64,000 bases of DNA from Rhodobiaceae bacterium (lineage in GTDB: Bacteria > Pseudomonadota > Alphaproteobacteria > Rhizobiales > Aestuariivirgaceae), in assembly GCA_009885825.1 (NCBI GenBank), contig VFJY01000043.1:1-64000 (forward strand). Direction: 5' to 3'. The position numbers were made by a program, and so were the translations under genes. The notes under the pieces are model-generated. The model ran no database searches. It saw nothing but the letters and a program-made list of their open reading frames with translations, and was not told the DNA's origin. This document shows, one piece after another, positions 30,462-39,807 of this stretch (position 1 is the first letter of the stretch; each line of letters begins with the position of its first letter).

Positions 30462-31553
30462 ATGGGTGACAGCAAGCAACGTGGACGGCAGCTTGGGCTG
30501 CCGTTTCCGGGTCATTCCGGGCCTCAGAATGCGATCACCGATGTGGCTGGCGTCGAGGTTGGAACGGTCACATTGATCGACGGCGAAGGGCCGCTTGTCG
30601 TCGGCCATGGTCCTGTTCGCACTGGCGTTACGGCCATTCTTCCACGCGGGCGGGCCATGGCGCATATTCCCTGTGCTGCGGGATATTATTCGCTCAACGG
30701 CAATGGCGAGATGACGGGTGTTGTGTGGATTGAAGAATCGGGCGAGTTGCAAACGCCCATCACCATCACCAATACGCACTCCTGCGGTGTCACACGCGAC
30801 GCAACCATTCGCTGGATGGTGGCCAACAGGATTGGCACGGGGCAGGATTGGGGGTTGCCGGTTGCGGCTGAAACCTATGATGGCGACCTTAACGACATCA
30901 ACGGATTTCATGTCACCGCCAGCCACGCGCTAGCGGCCCTTGATGCGGCGCGCGGCGGCGCTGTCGAGCTTGGCAGTGTCGGCGGCGGAACCGGCATGAT
31001 CTGTTATGACTTCAAGGCCGGCAATGGCTCGTCGTCCAGGCGCGTATTGATAGACGGCGCCTACTACACGGTTGGAGTTTTCGTTCAGGCAAATTTTGGA
31101 GCGCGCGAACAGATGACGGTGCTTGGCGTTCCGGTTGGCCTGCATCTCACCGCGCATAAATTGCGCAGCAAGGACCAGGGTTCAGTCATTGCGATTGTCG
31201 CAACCGACGCGCCGCTGCAACCGCACCAATTGAAGCGGCTGGCGCGCCGTGTTCCGATGGGATTGGCCCGCACGGGAACCGTTGGCAACAATGGTTCGGG
31301 GGATATTTTTCTGGCATTCTCGACAGCGAATGAGCGGGCCTATGAAAATGGCGAGGCGCATGTTCGCAATTCTTTATTCTTGCAAAACAATGTCTTAGAC
31401 TCGCTTTTTAATGCCGTTGTTGAGGCGGTGGAAGAGGCGGTGATTGATTCCATAGTGTGCAACGAAACCATGACAGGGCGGGACGGGAATATGTCAGTCG
31501 CATTGCCTGTTGATCAGTTGCTGGACTTGATGAAAAAATACAAGCGCATCTAA
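30462..31553 (+). CDS. P1-family peptidase (DmpA-like aminopeptidase)
   Basis: 363 residues from the ATG at 30462, with AGAGG upstream. It has the DmpA/BapA architecture: an N-terminal part with NAITDVAGVEVG, a central segment with SVGGGTGM, and GTVGNNGSGDIF near residues 270-280. In this N-terminal-nucleophile family the precursor cuts itself just before that Ser, which becomes the catalytic nucleophile. Family members release N-terminal amino acids, including D- or beta-amino acids. No signal peptide is seen, so it is probably cytoplasmic. The 3' end overlaps the persulfide dioxygenase gene by 4 bp. Confidence 0.88.
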   Translation: MGDSKQRGRQLGLPFPGHSGPQNAITDVAGVEVGTVTLIDGEGPLVVGHGPVRTGVTAILPRGRAMAHIPCAAGYYSLNGNGEMTGVVWIEESGELQTPITITNTHSCGVTRDATIRWMVANRIGTGQDWGLPVAAETYDGDLNDINGFHVTASHALAALDAARGGAVELGSVGGGTGMICYDFKAGNGSSSRRVLIDGAYYTVGVFVQANFGAREQMTVLGVPVGLHLTAHKLRSKDQGSVIAIVATDAPLQPHQLKRLARRVPMGLARTGTVGNNGSGDIFLAFSTANERAYENGEAHVRNSLFLQNNVLDSLFNAVVEAVEEAVIDSIVCNETMTGRDGNMSVALPVDQLLDLMKKYKRI

Positions 31554-32425
31554 AGCTTGTTGACGGGCACTTTGAGGAAGACATTTCCCTGTCCATCGGC
31601 GGCGGGAAAATGCCCGGCGTTCATGTTGACCTGAATGGATGGGATGATGAGTTTGGGCGCGCCTAATGTCGCATCCCGTTCGGTCCGCATTTTCACAAAC
31701 TCATCTTCGCCGATCCCGGCGTGGGCGTGGACATTGCCTTGGCGCTCGGGAGCCACGGTTGTTTCCCAAACATATTCGTTGCGGCCTGACGGCTTGTAGT
31801 CGTGGCACAGGAACAGGCGGGTCTGCGGCGGCAGCGCCAGCACTTTTTGAATCGAGCGGTAGAGTTGGCGCGCATCGCCACCCGGAAAATCCGCCCGCGC
31901 CGTGCCATAGTCTGGCATGAACAGGGTGTCGCCCACGAAGGCGGTGTCGCCGATCACGAAAGTGATGTAGGCTGGCGTGTGTCCTGGTGTGTGCATAACG
32001 CGGGCGTTCAGCGACCCAATCTTGAAAATGTCGCCATCTTTGAACAGGCGGTCGAACTGGCTGCCGGCACGCTGAAATTCGCTGCCCTCGTTGAATATTT
32101 TGCCGAAGGTGTCTTGCACGATGCTTATGTTTTCACCGATTCCGAGCTTGCCGCCGAGTTTTTCCTGAATGTAAGGCGCCGCAGAAAGGTGATCAGCGTG
32201 GACGTGGGTTTCCAGTATCCATTCCAGCTTCAAGCCACTGGACCTGATGTGAGCAATGATGGCGTCCGCTGAATGGGTATCTGTGTGGCTTGCAGCGGCG
32301 TCATAGTCCAGGATCGAATCGATGACGGCGCAGGATTTCGTTGCTTCGTCCACCACGAGATGGCTCACGGCATTTGTCGGCTCGTCGAAGAAGCTGTGAA
32401 CTTTTGGATTGGGCGACTGTGTCAT
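31550..32425 (-). CDS. MBL-fold persulfide dioxygenase (Blh/ETHE1-like)
   Basis: 291 residues from the ATG at 32425, whose position 1 base after the preceding stop decides the start. The metallo-beta-lactamase signature THVHADH, the ligand region HTPGHTP and GDTLF are present, and [12 protein letters not shown] near residue 215 is typical of the Blh branch. In Agrobacterium and Xylella this enzyme oxidises glutathione persulfide to sulfite within the bigR operon. Here it is the last gene after two YeeE/YedE half-transporters, the same partners, though no BigR repressor gene is visible. Confidence 0.88.
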   Translation of the reverse strand: MTQSPNPKVHSFFDEPTNAVSHLVVDEATKSCAVIDSILDYDAAASHTDTHSADAIIAHIRSSGLKLEWILETHVHADHLSAAPYIQEKLGGKLGIGENISIVQDTFGKIFNEGSEFQRAGSQFDRLFKDGDIFKIGSLNARVMHTPGHTPAYITFVIGDTAFVGDTLFMPDYGTARADFPGGDARQLYRSIQKVLALPPQTRLFLCHDYKPSGRNEYVWETTVAPERQGNVHAHAGIGEDEFVKMRTERDATLGAPKLIIPSIQVNMNAGHFPAADGQGNVFLKVPVNKL

Positions 32426-32426
32426 G

Positions 32427-32855
32427 TCATGCCTGGGCTGGCTTGGCCCGCAACAACAGGTGTCTCGTTGCAACCATCCCGATGGCCATTGCAGCAACGA
32501 ACATCATGCTTTCGGTTCGCCCGAAAACAAGGCTTGCCACGGCAGGCCCAGGGCAGAATCCGGTCATTCCCCAGCCCAAGCCAAACAATGCGGCGCCACC
32601 CAGCAGTTTGGCATCAATGAGCTGGTTTGTTGGCAATTTGAATTCCGGAGCAAACAGGGGTGCTGGCCTCTTGAACACGATCCGGTAGCCTGCAAACGTG
32701 ACGATGAGACCAGCGCCCATCACCAATATGAGAGTGGGATCCCATTGGCCAAAGATGTCCATGAAGTTCAGGACTTTCAACGGGTTCACCATGCCAGAAA
32801 TTGCAACGCCTGCGCCAAACAACACGCCGGAAATCAAAATCGCGAGCCTGTCCAT
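32427..32855 (-). CDS. YeeE/YedE-family membrane protein (half-size sulfur transporter, second)
   Basis: 142 residues from the ATG at 32855; a start farther up would overlap the previous gene. It has four or so hydrophobic segments and the family Cys in [10 protein letters not shown], a residue thought to carry sulfur in the YeeE thiosulfate transporter. It sits between its sister gene and the persulfide dioxygenase with 1-base gaps, so all three are surely one transcript. The two half-size proteins probably form a complex equal to one full YeeE. Confidence 0.87.
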   Translation of the reverse strand: MDRLAILISGVLFGAGVAISGMVNPLKVLNFMDIFGQWDPTLILVMGAGLIVTFAGYRIVFKRPAPLFAPEFKLPTNQLIDAKLLGGAALFGLGWGMTGFCPGPAVASLVFGRTESMMFVAAMAIGMVATRHLLLRAKPAQA

Positions 32856-32856
32856 G

Positions 32857-33291
32857 TCAAGTTCCCAACACATGCCGGGTGACAAACACAGTCACGAGGG
32901 CTACGGCCATGAAAATGATCGTGGCCACGAGTGAACGCAGGGAAAGCCTTGAAATGCCGCAAATGCCGTGGCCGCTGGTGCAGCCCCCGCCGAGTGTTGT
33001 TCCCACGCCCACGATCACCCCTCCGGCGATAATGGTCGTGGAATTGCCGCTGAAACTGACTGATGACGCTTCAAAGAAGAATAGGCCGGACCACGCGGCG
33101 CCAATCAGCACGCCGACGATAAAGATCAGCCGCCATGCAAAATCGGCATTGAACTCCCCGGTGAACAGGCCGCTGAATATGCTGCTGGCGCCGGCAGTTC
33201 GGCCATAGCTGAGCATGAGCACGATGGACGAAAGGCCAATAAGTGTTCCGCCCATAAGACCCGAAACGGGCGTAAATTCTGTTGGTGACAT
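32857..33291 (-). CDS. YeeE/YedE-family membrane protein (half-size sulfur transporter, first)
   Basis: 144 residues, with several membrane segments and the signature GGGCTSGHGICG, which contains the conserved Cys of the YeeE family. First gene of the sulfide/persulfide-handling operon (YeeE-YeeE-persulfide dioxygenase). It is divergent from the ELM1-like gene with about 57 bp between the start codons. The family moves thiosulfate or related sulfur species through stepwise Cys contacts, so it could import sulfur for, or remove products from, the dioxygenase. Confidence 0.87.
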   Translation of the reverse strand: MSPTEFTPVSGLMGGTLIGLSSIVLMLSYGRTAGASSIFSGLFTGEFNADFAWRLIFIVGVLIGAAWSGLFFFEASSVSFSGNSTTIIAGGVIVGVGTTLGGGCTSGHGICGISRLSLRSLVATIIFMAVALVTVFVTRHVLGT

Positions 33292-33348
33292 GAATTCCTC
33301 TTTTACTTGATCATGACATTAGGCGCAACTTCAGGCTATGGGAACAGC

Positions 33349-34371
33349 ATGAAAGCGCCATCAACCAAAATGATATGGGTTTTGCAGGGAGCGCGCGCTG
33401 GCGACAATGCGCAGGCCCGTGAGCTGGCCAAGCGTCTCGACGCCCGGGTTGTGTACAAGGACTTGAAGTTCAACAGGTTGCACGTGGCACCTAACTGGGC
33501 GCTTGGAGCATCGACTGCAACCTTGCAAAACAGTTCACGCAAAATGCTGGAGGCACCTTGGCCTGACATGGTAATTGCGACTGGCAAACGAATGGCTCCG
33601 GTGGCGCGCTGGATTAAACGTCAATCGGGCGGGCGCAGCAGGATCGTCATGCTTGGGCGGCCGCGGGCCAGGCTTTCGGCTTTTGATCTGGTGATTTCGA
33701 CACCGCAGTATGATCTGCCGCTGGATGCCAATGTGATAGAGGTGCCCCTGCCTTTTGCCGCTTCGACCAAGGCCGACAATGAAGCGCACAAGCTTTGGCA
33801 AAAACTGTGGCGTCATTTGCCCAAGCCGCTTGTTGGCGTCATGGTAGGCAATGGCAAATATCCCCTGGTATTTGGTTCCACAGAAATTCATCGCCTCACC
33901 GAGCAGTTGAACAAACTGGCGCCGGTTTCGTTGCTGCTGATCGCTTCGCCCCGCACCGCCGAGGGTGTTGTGGCGCGCATCGGGGCCGGCCTCAATATCC
34001 CACATGTGGCCTATGCCAAATTTGACAGGAACAACAATCCCTACCGGGCGGCCATTGCGATGTGCGACGGGTTTGTTGTGACGTCGGACAGCGTCTCAAT
34101 GATCAGTGAGCTGATCAATAGCAGGAAACCAGTTGCGGTGTTTAAATTAGGTGCCGCCAAAGTTCAACTGAGGTGGAGTGGAAAACGGGGCTTCGGCGCG
34201 TGGCTGGCGCGGACCGGTTTGCTGCAACCACCGCGCGATGTTTCCGCGATGGTCGATTCGCTGATAGAGAGGCGATTGATCGGTGAGATCGGCGCGCCCA
34301 CGGAGCTTGAACCCCACGGGCGCGACGATCAAAAGATCATGCAACGGCTTGCGTTACTGATAGAAACGTGA
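33349..34371 (+). CDS. ELM1/GtrOC1-family putative nucleoside-diphosphate-sugar epimerase-like protein
   Basis: 340 residues from the ATG at 33349 (GGGAA 5 bases upstream); in-frame starts at 33313 and 33307 are alternatives. It matches the mitochondrial fission ELM1 family, named after a plant protein but common in alphaproteobacteria. The pattern includes WVLQGARAGDNAQARELAKRL at the N-terminus and CDGFVVTSDSVSMISEL near residue 245, which looks like the donor-site region of GT-B glycosyltransferases. The bacterial function is not known; a role in envelope glycan synthesis is a guess. Its end overlaps the converging EF-hand gene by 18 bp. Confidence 0.82.
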   Translation: MKAPSTKMIWVLQGARAGDNAQARELAKRLDARVVYKDLKFNRLHVAPNWALGASTATLQNSSRKMLEAPWPDMVIATGKRMAPVARWIKRQSGGRSRIVMLGRPRARLSAFDLVISTPQYDLPLDANVIEVPLPFAASTKADNEAHKLWQKLWRHLPKPLVGVMVGNGKYPLVFGSTEIHRLTEQLNKLAPVSLLLIASPRTAEGVVARIGAGLNIPHVAYAKFDRNNNPYRAAIAMCDGFVVTSDSVSMISELINSRKPVAVFKLGAAKVQLRWSGKRGFGAWLARTGLLQPPRDVSAMVDSLIERRLIGEIGAPTELEPHGRDDQKIMQRLALLIET

Positions 34372-34686
34372 CGGCCCCGGGTCCACAACAACCTGACCGC
34401 CGGAGAGATAGATTATTCTGTCGCGCGGGTAGTGCATTTCATAGCCATTGATATAGACGGGCAGAGTGGCGTCCATTTGATCTGACTTTGCCACAACACC
34501 TTCCATCGACAACTTGTATTCATCCAATGAAATCTGTCCGTTGGCATCGCGGTCAATTTTTTGGAAGCCACTGACTATTTGCTCCGGCGTCAACAGTTCG
34601 GCAGCGATGCTGCCTGGCACCGCGACGCCCACAAACGCCAAGAATCCCACAGTCGTAAAAAGGCCTGCTTTCCCAAAATTACTCAT
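34354..34686 (-). CDS. Small secreted protein with one EF-hand
   Basis: About 110 residues from the ATG at 34686, chosen because AAGGAG lies 6 bases upstream. A hydrophobic N-terminal segment (about 5-30, ending IAA) looks like a signal peptide. One clear EF-hand loop follows (DRDANGQISLDEY). The C-terminal part is Tyr-rich (YINGYEMHYPRDR) and unlike known families. Probably a periplasmic calcium-binding protein. A perfect TTAA-N7-TTAA site lies 76 bp upstream. Confidence 0.75.
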   Translation of the reverse strand: MSNFGKAGLFTTVGFLAFVGVAVPGSIAAELLTPEQIVSGFQKIDRDANGQISLDEYKLSMEGVVAKSDQMDATLPVYINGYEMHYPRDRIIYLSGGQVVVDPGPSRFYQ

Positions 34687-34761
34687 CACAAACTCCTTCG
34701 CCATGTCCATTCCGCATGGGCGATCTTAGACCGAAAATTAAGGAAAAATAAAGACTTATAA

Positions 34762-34776
34762 TTAAGTCTTGGTTAA
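34762..34776. promoter_or_regulatory. Perfect CtrA-type box overlapping a hairpin
   Basis: TTAAGTCTTGGTTAA is an exact TTAA-N7-TTAA match to the alphaproteobacterial CtrA consensus, located between two EF-hand genes and upstream of the one starting at 34686. It overlaps an 8-bp perfect inverted repeat (AAGACTTA at 34751-34758, TAAGTCTT at 34763-34770). Confidence 0.45.
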
Positions 34777-34890
34777 CCATAATTGGCCAAAGCGGCTCAG
34801 TCCATGGGCTTGCCAAGGTCTTCAAAAACATAGGAGTTTGGCTGGTAAAAAATGCTCAGCCAGCGGCCTGTCGCCGCATAAACCGGAAGT

Positions 34891-34915
34891 GGCCCAGACA
34901 GGGGATGTCCGGGCC
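34891..34915 (-). terminator. Hairpin after the EF-hand gene
   Basis: GGCCCAGACA (34891-34900) pairs with TGTCCGGGCC (34906-34915), with one mismatch and a 5-base loop, just past the stop of the 34924-35409 gene. There is no long T-run, so termination efficiency is uncertain. Confidence 0.45.
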
Positions 34916-34923
34916 ATTCTCAA

Positions 34924-35409
34924 TTACTGCGTGCCGGTTTCCTGACCGTGTTCGCCGTGGCCCTTTTTCCTGCCTTTCATGCGTGTCGGCATGTCGTCTT
35001 TGGAGAGCGCGCTATCCTGGTTGCTGTCCATCCGGGCTACGATGCCAGCAAGTGGATTCTTATACTCTTCCATCGTCACCTGGCCATTGGCATCTGTGTC
35101 GAAGCGCTGGAATTCGCGGACCATACGCTGATTTTGAGCTTTGAGCCAAAGATTCCGGAATTCGGCCAGAGCTAACGATCCGGATTTGTCCGCATCAAAC
35201 TCGGTGAGCCAATTCGCCCGGTTCGTATCAATTTCTGTTTGCGAAATCTTGCCGTCCTTGTCAGCATCATAGCGCTCGGCCAATTCCGTGAATTCCACAT
35301 GGCCCTGGCCGCGCATGCCATGCTTCCAACCCTGGCTGGCTGCGGCCACACCACCCACGGCCACAAGGCCTGCAAGTGCGATGAGAGCTATCTTTGTACG
35401 TTTCTGCAT
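34924..35409 (-). CDS. Periplasmic calmodulin-like EF-hand protein
   Basis: 161 residues: a signal peptide (about 1-24, MQKRTKIALIALAGLVAVGG) and four EF-hand loops in sequence, DADKDGKISQTEI, DADKSGSLALAEF, DTDANGQVTMEEY and the weaker DSNQDSALSKDDM. The tail is Lys/Gly/His-rich. GGAGA precedes the ATG. Such bacterial EF-hand proteins are calcium sensors or buffers of the periplasm. No enzyme domain is attached. A second EF-hand gene lies just downstream on the same strand. Confidence 0.85.
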   Translation of the reverse strand: MQKRTKIALIALAGLVAVGGVAAASQGWKHGMRGQGHVEFTELAERYDADKDGKISQTEIDTNRANWLTEFDADKSGSLALAEFRNLWLKAQNQRMVREFQRFDTDANGQVTMEEYKNPLAGIVARMDSNQDSALSKDDMPTRMKGRKKGHGEHGQETGTQ

Positions 35410-35483
35410 TGGTTTCTCCTGTTCAGTCCCACGTCAACAAATGAAAGACGAGGAGTTGCCAGAGATTCCGTCGCAGCTGGCTA

Positions 35484-36518
35484 TTAATTCTCTGTAATGT
35501 TTGCGCCGGTTCCGAATTTAACAAGCTCACGCAACAGGCTTGCGAGCGATTCTTTGGCCGATTCGGCCTGTGGAACAGGGCGGCACACGTCACGGGCCGC
35601 AAGCCCGATGCGCGACGTCATGATGCCATTTACCGCACCTTCGCCAAAACGGGCTGAGAGCCTTCCCAGCACCCCCTTGCCGACGATGTGTTGAATGAGG
35701 TTATCAGAAAACGCCAGGCCGCCGGTAACCGCCAGGTGGGCAATGACCATCCTTGCAAGCTTCAGGGTCGACAGGGTTGAGGGTCTTCCACCATAGAGTT
35801 CCGCGAGCTCGCGCAGCATGCGCAGGTTCTGGGCGGCGACAAACAGAATATCAAGGGCAGCGACGGGCGTGACCGTTGTCAGCAGGGTAACCCGTCTGGC
35901 CCGGCGCGCAATTATACGGAGCGACTCTTCGTCAAGTGGCTGCATCACCAAACGGTCGAAAAGCTTGACGCGGTCTTTGGGATCCATAATGTCGTTCCGA
36001 TGTTCCTCAAAGGACCGCAAGCCCCATGATGCGTCGTGCCTTCTGGAATAGATTGCCGAAAGCGCTGTGATGGTTTCATCTGCGGCGGATTTCTCATCAA
36101 GATTTATGGCGCGCGCTGAAACTGTCTGGATGTGCTCAATGCGCCTCAAACGCAGCAATGCCCAGATTTCACGAATGATGATGGCAAGGGCGGCGAAACC
36201 AGCAAGGCCCGCAATGGCAAGGGCCAGCCATCCGAGCGCCTGCGAGCGTCGAAAAAACTCCTCAACCAGTGTCACTATGGCAAATCCCGCCCAAAGACTT
36301 AGCAGCGCTGCGAGGGCTGAGAGCAAAATAGACCCCCAGCGAAACCCTCGAGATGATGGGCGTGGAACAGATGGAGGGCAAACAACTTCGCCGTCCCGTA
36401 CGTCAGCCTCAAACTTTATGTTGTGGGACGCGCGTTGTCTTGTTTTGGCCCGCGGCGATCTCGACGCCTCGTCATCGTTCAGTTCAAAAGCTGCCGGTTT
36501 GCGATAATTCTCAATCAT
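35484..36518 (-). CDS. TIGR01620/YcjF-family membrane protein (DUF697)
   Basis: 344 residues. A polar N-terminus (about 1-60) is followed by two membrane segments (about 65-85 and 95-115) and the DUF697 domain with another hydrophobic stretch near residues 210-240. It forms an ATGA overlap with the end of the YcjX gene, the same pairing (ycjX-ycjF) seen across proteobacteria. The pair is linked to envelope stress (psp) in enterics, but no psp gene is present here. The molecular role is unknown. Confidence 0.87.
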   Translation of the reverse strand: MIENYRKPAAFELNDDEASRSPRAKTRQRASHNIKFEADVRDGEVVCPPSVPRPSSRGFRWGSILLSALAALLSLWAGFAIVTLVEEFFRRSQALGWLALAIAGLAGFAALAIIIREIWALLRLRRIEHIQTVSARAINLDEKSAADETITALSAIYSRRHDASWGLRSFEEHRNDIMDPKDRVKLFDRLVMQPLDEESLRIIARRARRVTLLTTVTPVAALDILFVAAQNLRMLRELAELYGGRPSTLSTLKLARMVIAHLAVTGGLAFSDNLIQHIVGKGVLGRLSARFGEGAVNGIMTSRIGLAARDVCRPVPQAESAKESLASLLRELVKFGTGANITEN

Positions 36519-37948
36519 GAAAAACGGTCTCCCAAGAGAAACTCCAAGGCCCGATCGAGTCTGATGTGCGGGAAAGCAGCGTCACCCCGGGGTGGTGGAC
36601 GAAAGCGCACAAACCTGAGCTTTCCCTGCATCGTACCATCCAGGGCATCGCTTGCACTTTCGGGTAAATCCCCGGGGAATATCGCGACTTCCCGTTCGCC
36701 ATAAAAGATCTTGCCTGCGATAATTTCCCCGTTCTGGGGAGTGCCGACGATACATAAGAGCTCTTCGTTCTTCTGCTGCACCTTGGCCTCGCGCGTGGCG
36801 CGAATGGCCGCGATGGCGGCGACCTCCACTTTTGCACCGGAAAATTCGGCCTGTGCGCTGGACTCTTCTACAATCAGACGCAAGATGTCCTCAAGACGGT
36901 CGTGGCTTGTCTGGTGCAGGAGGTCGGCCTTGGTCGCGGCAAACAAAATACGGTCAATCCTGCGACCGAAGATATCGGATAGAAGCGAGCTGGATCCAGT
37001 GCGAAAGCAAACCATGATCTGAGTCAGCGCCGTCCTTAAATCCTGCACAGCTGCGGCGCCGGCGTTCAGCGCAGACAGGACATCCACCAGAACTATTTGC
37101 CGGTTAAGCCTGGCAAAATGGCCGAAGAAAAATGGCTGCACAATTTTTGAAACGTAGGAATCATAACGCCGCTGCATCAGGTTGCCGAGAGAGCCGCGCG
37201 GCAATGGCTGACCCGGTGTCATGTCGAGCGGCGCAAAGGTGAGGAGCGGGGTTCCCGCAAGATCGCCCGGCACCAGGAATCGCCCCGGCGGCAGACTGGA
37301 GAGTGACACGTCCTGGTGACGACACTTCGCGAGGTAAGCGGTGAACAGGCTTGCGGCTTCGACGGCCGCAAGCTCGTTGGACTGTGAACTGGCATCCAGT
37401 GTCGCGAGGTGGCGATGCCAGTTTTTTGCAAGGGCGTTGCGGGGCTCCTGACGGCTGGCCTCGATGGTTGCCTTGGCCCATTGACGATAGGACATCTGCA
37501 TGAGCGGCAAATCAAGAAGCCATTCCCCTGGATAATCAACAATATCAACATGCAGCTTTCCCCTGCCAAAATTTCTGGCGATGAGTCCCTGCGGCTCATA
37601 TTCCAAGGTCAAGCGGAGCTGGCTGATCCGCCGCGTGCTTTCCGGCCACACGCGCTGTTCGGATGTCAGGCAGTTGAGATGTTTCTCGTAGGCGAAGCGT
37701 GGCAAATCATCATCGGGCTGGGGTTCAAGATAGGCACGGGTTATGCGGCCACTGGCCTGGGCCTCAAACAGGGGCAACCTCGCATTTTTGGTGAGGGAAT
37801 GGATAAGGGCGGTAATAAATACAGTCTTTCCCGCCTGCGATAATCCTGTCACACCCAGGCGCAGGGTGGGGTTTACCAGGCCTGCTGTGAAGTCTTTCAG
37901 GCCGCCCGCAGCAATCCGCCCTGCATCTATAACGTCCCGAAATTTCAC
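36515..37948 (-). CDS. YcjX-family GTPase-like protein (DUF463)
   Basis: 477 residues with a P-loop near the N-terminus (GLSQAGKT, about 34-41) and the Asp-containing VDYPGEWLLDLP segment that in YcjX acts like a switch/Walker B region. It starts with GTG. Translationally coupled to the downstream YcjF-like gene by a 4-bp overlap. Related to dynamin-like or Ras-like GTPases by published structure, from general knowledge; the physiological role is open. Confidence 0.88.
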   Translation of the reverse strand: MKFRDVIDAGRIAAGGLKDFTAGLVNPTLRLGVTGLSQAGKTVFITALIHSLTKNARLPLFEAQASGRITRAYLEPQPDDDLPRFAYEKHLNCLTSEQRVWPESTRRISQLRLTLEYEPQGLIARNFGRGKLHVDIVDYPGEWLLDLPLMQMSYRQWAKATIEASRQEPRNALAKNWHRHLATLDASSQSNELAAVEAASLFTAYLAKCRHQDVSLSSLPPGRFLVPGDLAGTPLLTFAPLDMTPGQPLPRGSLGNLMQRRYDSYVSKIVQPFFFGHFARLNRQIVLVDVLSALNAGAAAVQDLRTALTQIMVCFRTGSSSLLSDIFGRRIDRILFAATKADLLHQTSHDRLEDILRLIVEESSAQAEFSGAKVEVAAIAAIRATREAKVQQKNEELLCIVGTPQNGEIIAGKIFYGEREVAIFPGDLPESASDALDGTMQGKLRFVRFRPPPRGDAAFPHIRLDRALEFLLGDRFS

Positions 37949-38011
37949 TGTTTTGTTTCACTCCACAAAAAACCACAGTTGGGGGGAGAGGCGCGCAATG
38001 GCAAGAAATAC

Positions 38012-38941
38012 TTAGTCCCGCCGCCTTCTGCCGATATCTTCCAAAGCATAGGGCGTTGATTGGTAGACTTCGTTGATCCAGTTGCCAAACAGCAGGTGGG
38101 CGTGGCTGCGCCAACGGTTTTCGGGGGGCTTTTTGGGATTGTCACCGGGGAAATAATTGGCGGGCATGGAGATGGCTTTTCTGGCTTCGGTGTCGCGGAA
38201 ATATTCCTCGCCCAGCGTGTTGGTATCATACTCTATATGGTTGAACATGTAGAGCTGGCGGTGGGGATTGTCGGCGATGAAGCAGAGGCCCGCTTCGTCC
38301 GACTCCATCAGAACTTCGAGCCCACGATCCTTGGGAAGCTCGGAACGCCAGTTTTCCGTCCACCTTGATACGGGCATGGAAAAATCATCCGAAAAGCCAC
38401 GAAGATAGGGCGAGACGGGGCTCAGGTTCTTGTGGCGGTAAACGCCGAATGCTTTTTTCGCCAGCGCATGCTTGGGTACGCCATGGAAATGGTGCAGGGC
38501 GGCCTGGGCACCCCAGCAGATGTTGAAGGTTGATTGAACATTGGTTTGGGTCCAGTCATAAATTTGCTGCAACTCGTCCCAATAGGTGACGGCTTCAAAT
38601 TCCAGCAATTCAACGGGTGCGCCGGTTACGATCAGGCCATCAAACTTCTCGTGCCTTATGCTTTCCCAATCATTGTAGAAGGCGATCATGTGATCGTTGG
38701 AGGTATTTTTGGACACATGCCTTGTGATCTTGATCAGGCTCAGTTCCACCTGCAATGGTGTTGCACCGATGAGACGGGCAAACTGGGTTTCGGTCCGGAT
38801 CTTGTTGGGCATCAGGTTGAGCAGGCCGATGCGCAGAGGCCTAATATCCTGACGGCTCGCCGTATCCTCGGTCATGATCATAACGCCTTCTTTTTCAAGC
38901 GTGAGGCGTGCTGGCAGATCATTGGGAATCTTGATGGGCAT
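38012..38941 (-). CDS. metA: Homoserine O-acetyltransferase of the MetA type
   Basis: 309 residues, the usual MetA length. The catalytic Cys is in NICWGAQA, with the His and Glu partners in FNHIEYD. The residue that sets acyl-CoA choice is Glu111 ([10 protein letters not shown]), where E. coli MetA has Gly. Published MetA work ties Glu111 to acetyl-CoA use, so despite the common name homoserine O-succinyltransferase this enzyme should make O-acetylhomoserine for methionine synthesis. It follows a P-loop protein gene by 5 bp on the same strand. I saw no SAM riboswitch upstream of the pair. Confidence 0.92.
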   Translation of the reverse strand: MPIKIPNDLPARLTLEKEGVMIMTEDTASRQDIRPLRIGLLNLMPNKIRTETQFARLIGATPLQVELSLIKITRHVSKNTSNDHMIAFYNDWESIRHEKFDGLIVTGAPVELLEFEAVTYWDELQQIYDWTQTNVQSTFNICWGAQAALHHFHGVPKHALAKKAFGVYRHKNLSPVSPYLRGFSDDFSMPVSRWTENWRSELPKDRGLEVLMESDEAGLCFIADNPHRQLYMFNHIEYDTNTLGEEYFRDTEARKAISMPANYFPGDNPKKPPENRWRSHAHLLFGNWINEVYQSTPYALEDIGRRRRD

Positions 38942-38946
38942 GGGCT

Positions 38947-39807
38947 CTAGCGCTTGTCGATCTTGGAGCCAACGAGCGCCATGAAATCATCCTCCGACTT
39001 GATCGCCGGTATATCTTCCATGCGCACTTCATAGCCATATTTCGATGCGATTTTCTTGTAGACAGGAATGCGGTGATGCAGCAGCTGCTCAAAGCCCCAG
39101 ACGAGAAAATCGTCTGGCACAATGTCGTCGTCGTTGCGAATTTTTTTGAGATCCTTGTATTCGGCCCATTTCCGATCGAGAAATTCCGGCTGGTAGTACA
39201 TGGGTTTTGGATATTTGCGGAAGCGATCAACCAGCATTCTTGTGTGTTCAGGATTGCCGTCGATATAGAGCAGCAACGTGCTGTCGCTGAGGCTTTTGAG
39301 GACTGCGTCATTGGGGTCATCGGGGTTGACGACTTCGCACAGGCTGCCGCCGGAATCGCAGACGAAATTCCTGTAGCTGTAGATTTCGCGGGCGCGCTCA
39401 ATGAAATTGGGCACATCGAGAAGGGCGCGGATTTCGGCATCCCGGTGCTGGCTTTGGCGGCGCTTGTATTCGGCAAAGGATATGCCGCCCAGGGCCGGGT
39501 TTCCGGGTTTTCCCAGATAGGTGGACAGCGGGCTCAAATTGTCAAAGGTGATATTCGAGCGGATGTAGATCGAATCGGACTTCAGAAGCTCCGCCAGGAA
39601 CGGCACCTTCATGGCCTCGCGCTTGAAATTATCCACAATGGCCTCATCCATGTAACGGGTGCCAATGCGGTAATCGACGGAATATTGAAACCAGCCGCTC
39701 TGCTGCAGCATGATGGCAAGCGTGGTTTTGCCAACGCCCGACATGCCCATAATGGTCACGGCTTTGGCGGGCAATTTGCGGAATTCCGCGGCGGATTGAA
39801 AGCGCAT
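38947..39807 (-). CDS. P-loop ATPase/kinase-like protein of unknown function
   Basis: 286 residues with a Walker A motif GMSGVGKTT at about 20-28, directly after a beta strand (KAVTIM), as in small nucleotide or metabolite kinases. Conserved-looking segments include [13 protein letters not shown] and [10 protein letters not shown]. It is commonly annotated just as ATPase in related alphaproteobacteria. It lies 5 bp upstream of metA, so expression is probably shared, but no functional link is known. Start ATG at 39807 without a strong ribosome site. Confidence 0.8.
   Translation of the reverse strand: MRFQSAAEFRKLPAKAVTIMGMSGVGKTTLAIMLQQSGWFQYSVDYRIGTRYMDEAIVDNFKREAMKVPFLAELLKSDSIYIRSNITFDNLSPLSTYLGKPGNPALGGISFAEYKRRQSQHRDAEIRALLDVPNFIERAREIYSYRNFVCDSGGSLCEVVNPDDPNDAVLKSLSDSTLLLYIDGNPEHTRMLVDRFRKYPKPMYYQPEFLDRKWAEYKDLKKIRNDDDIVPDDFLVWGFEQLLHHRIPVYKKIASKYGYEVRMEDIPAIKSEDDFMALVGSKIDKR

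Noticed and set aside
30399-30926. Extended N-terminus of the CPA2 antiporter
   Set aside because: This part lies over the divergent DmpA-type gene, has no family similarity, and the ATG at 30398 gives a normal antiporter start.
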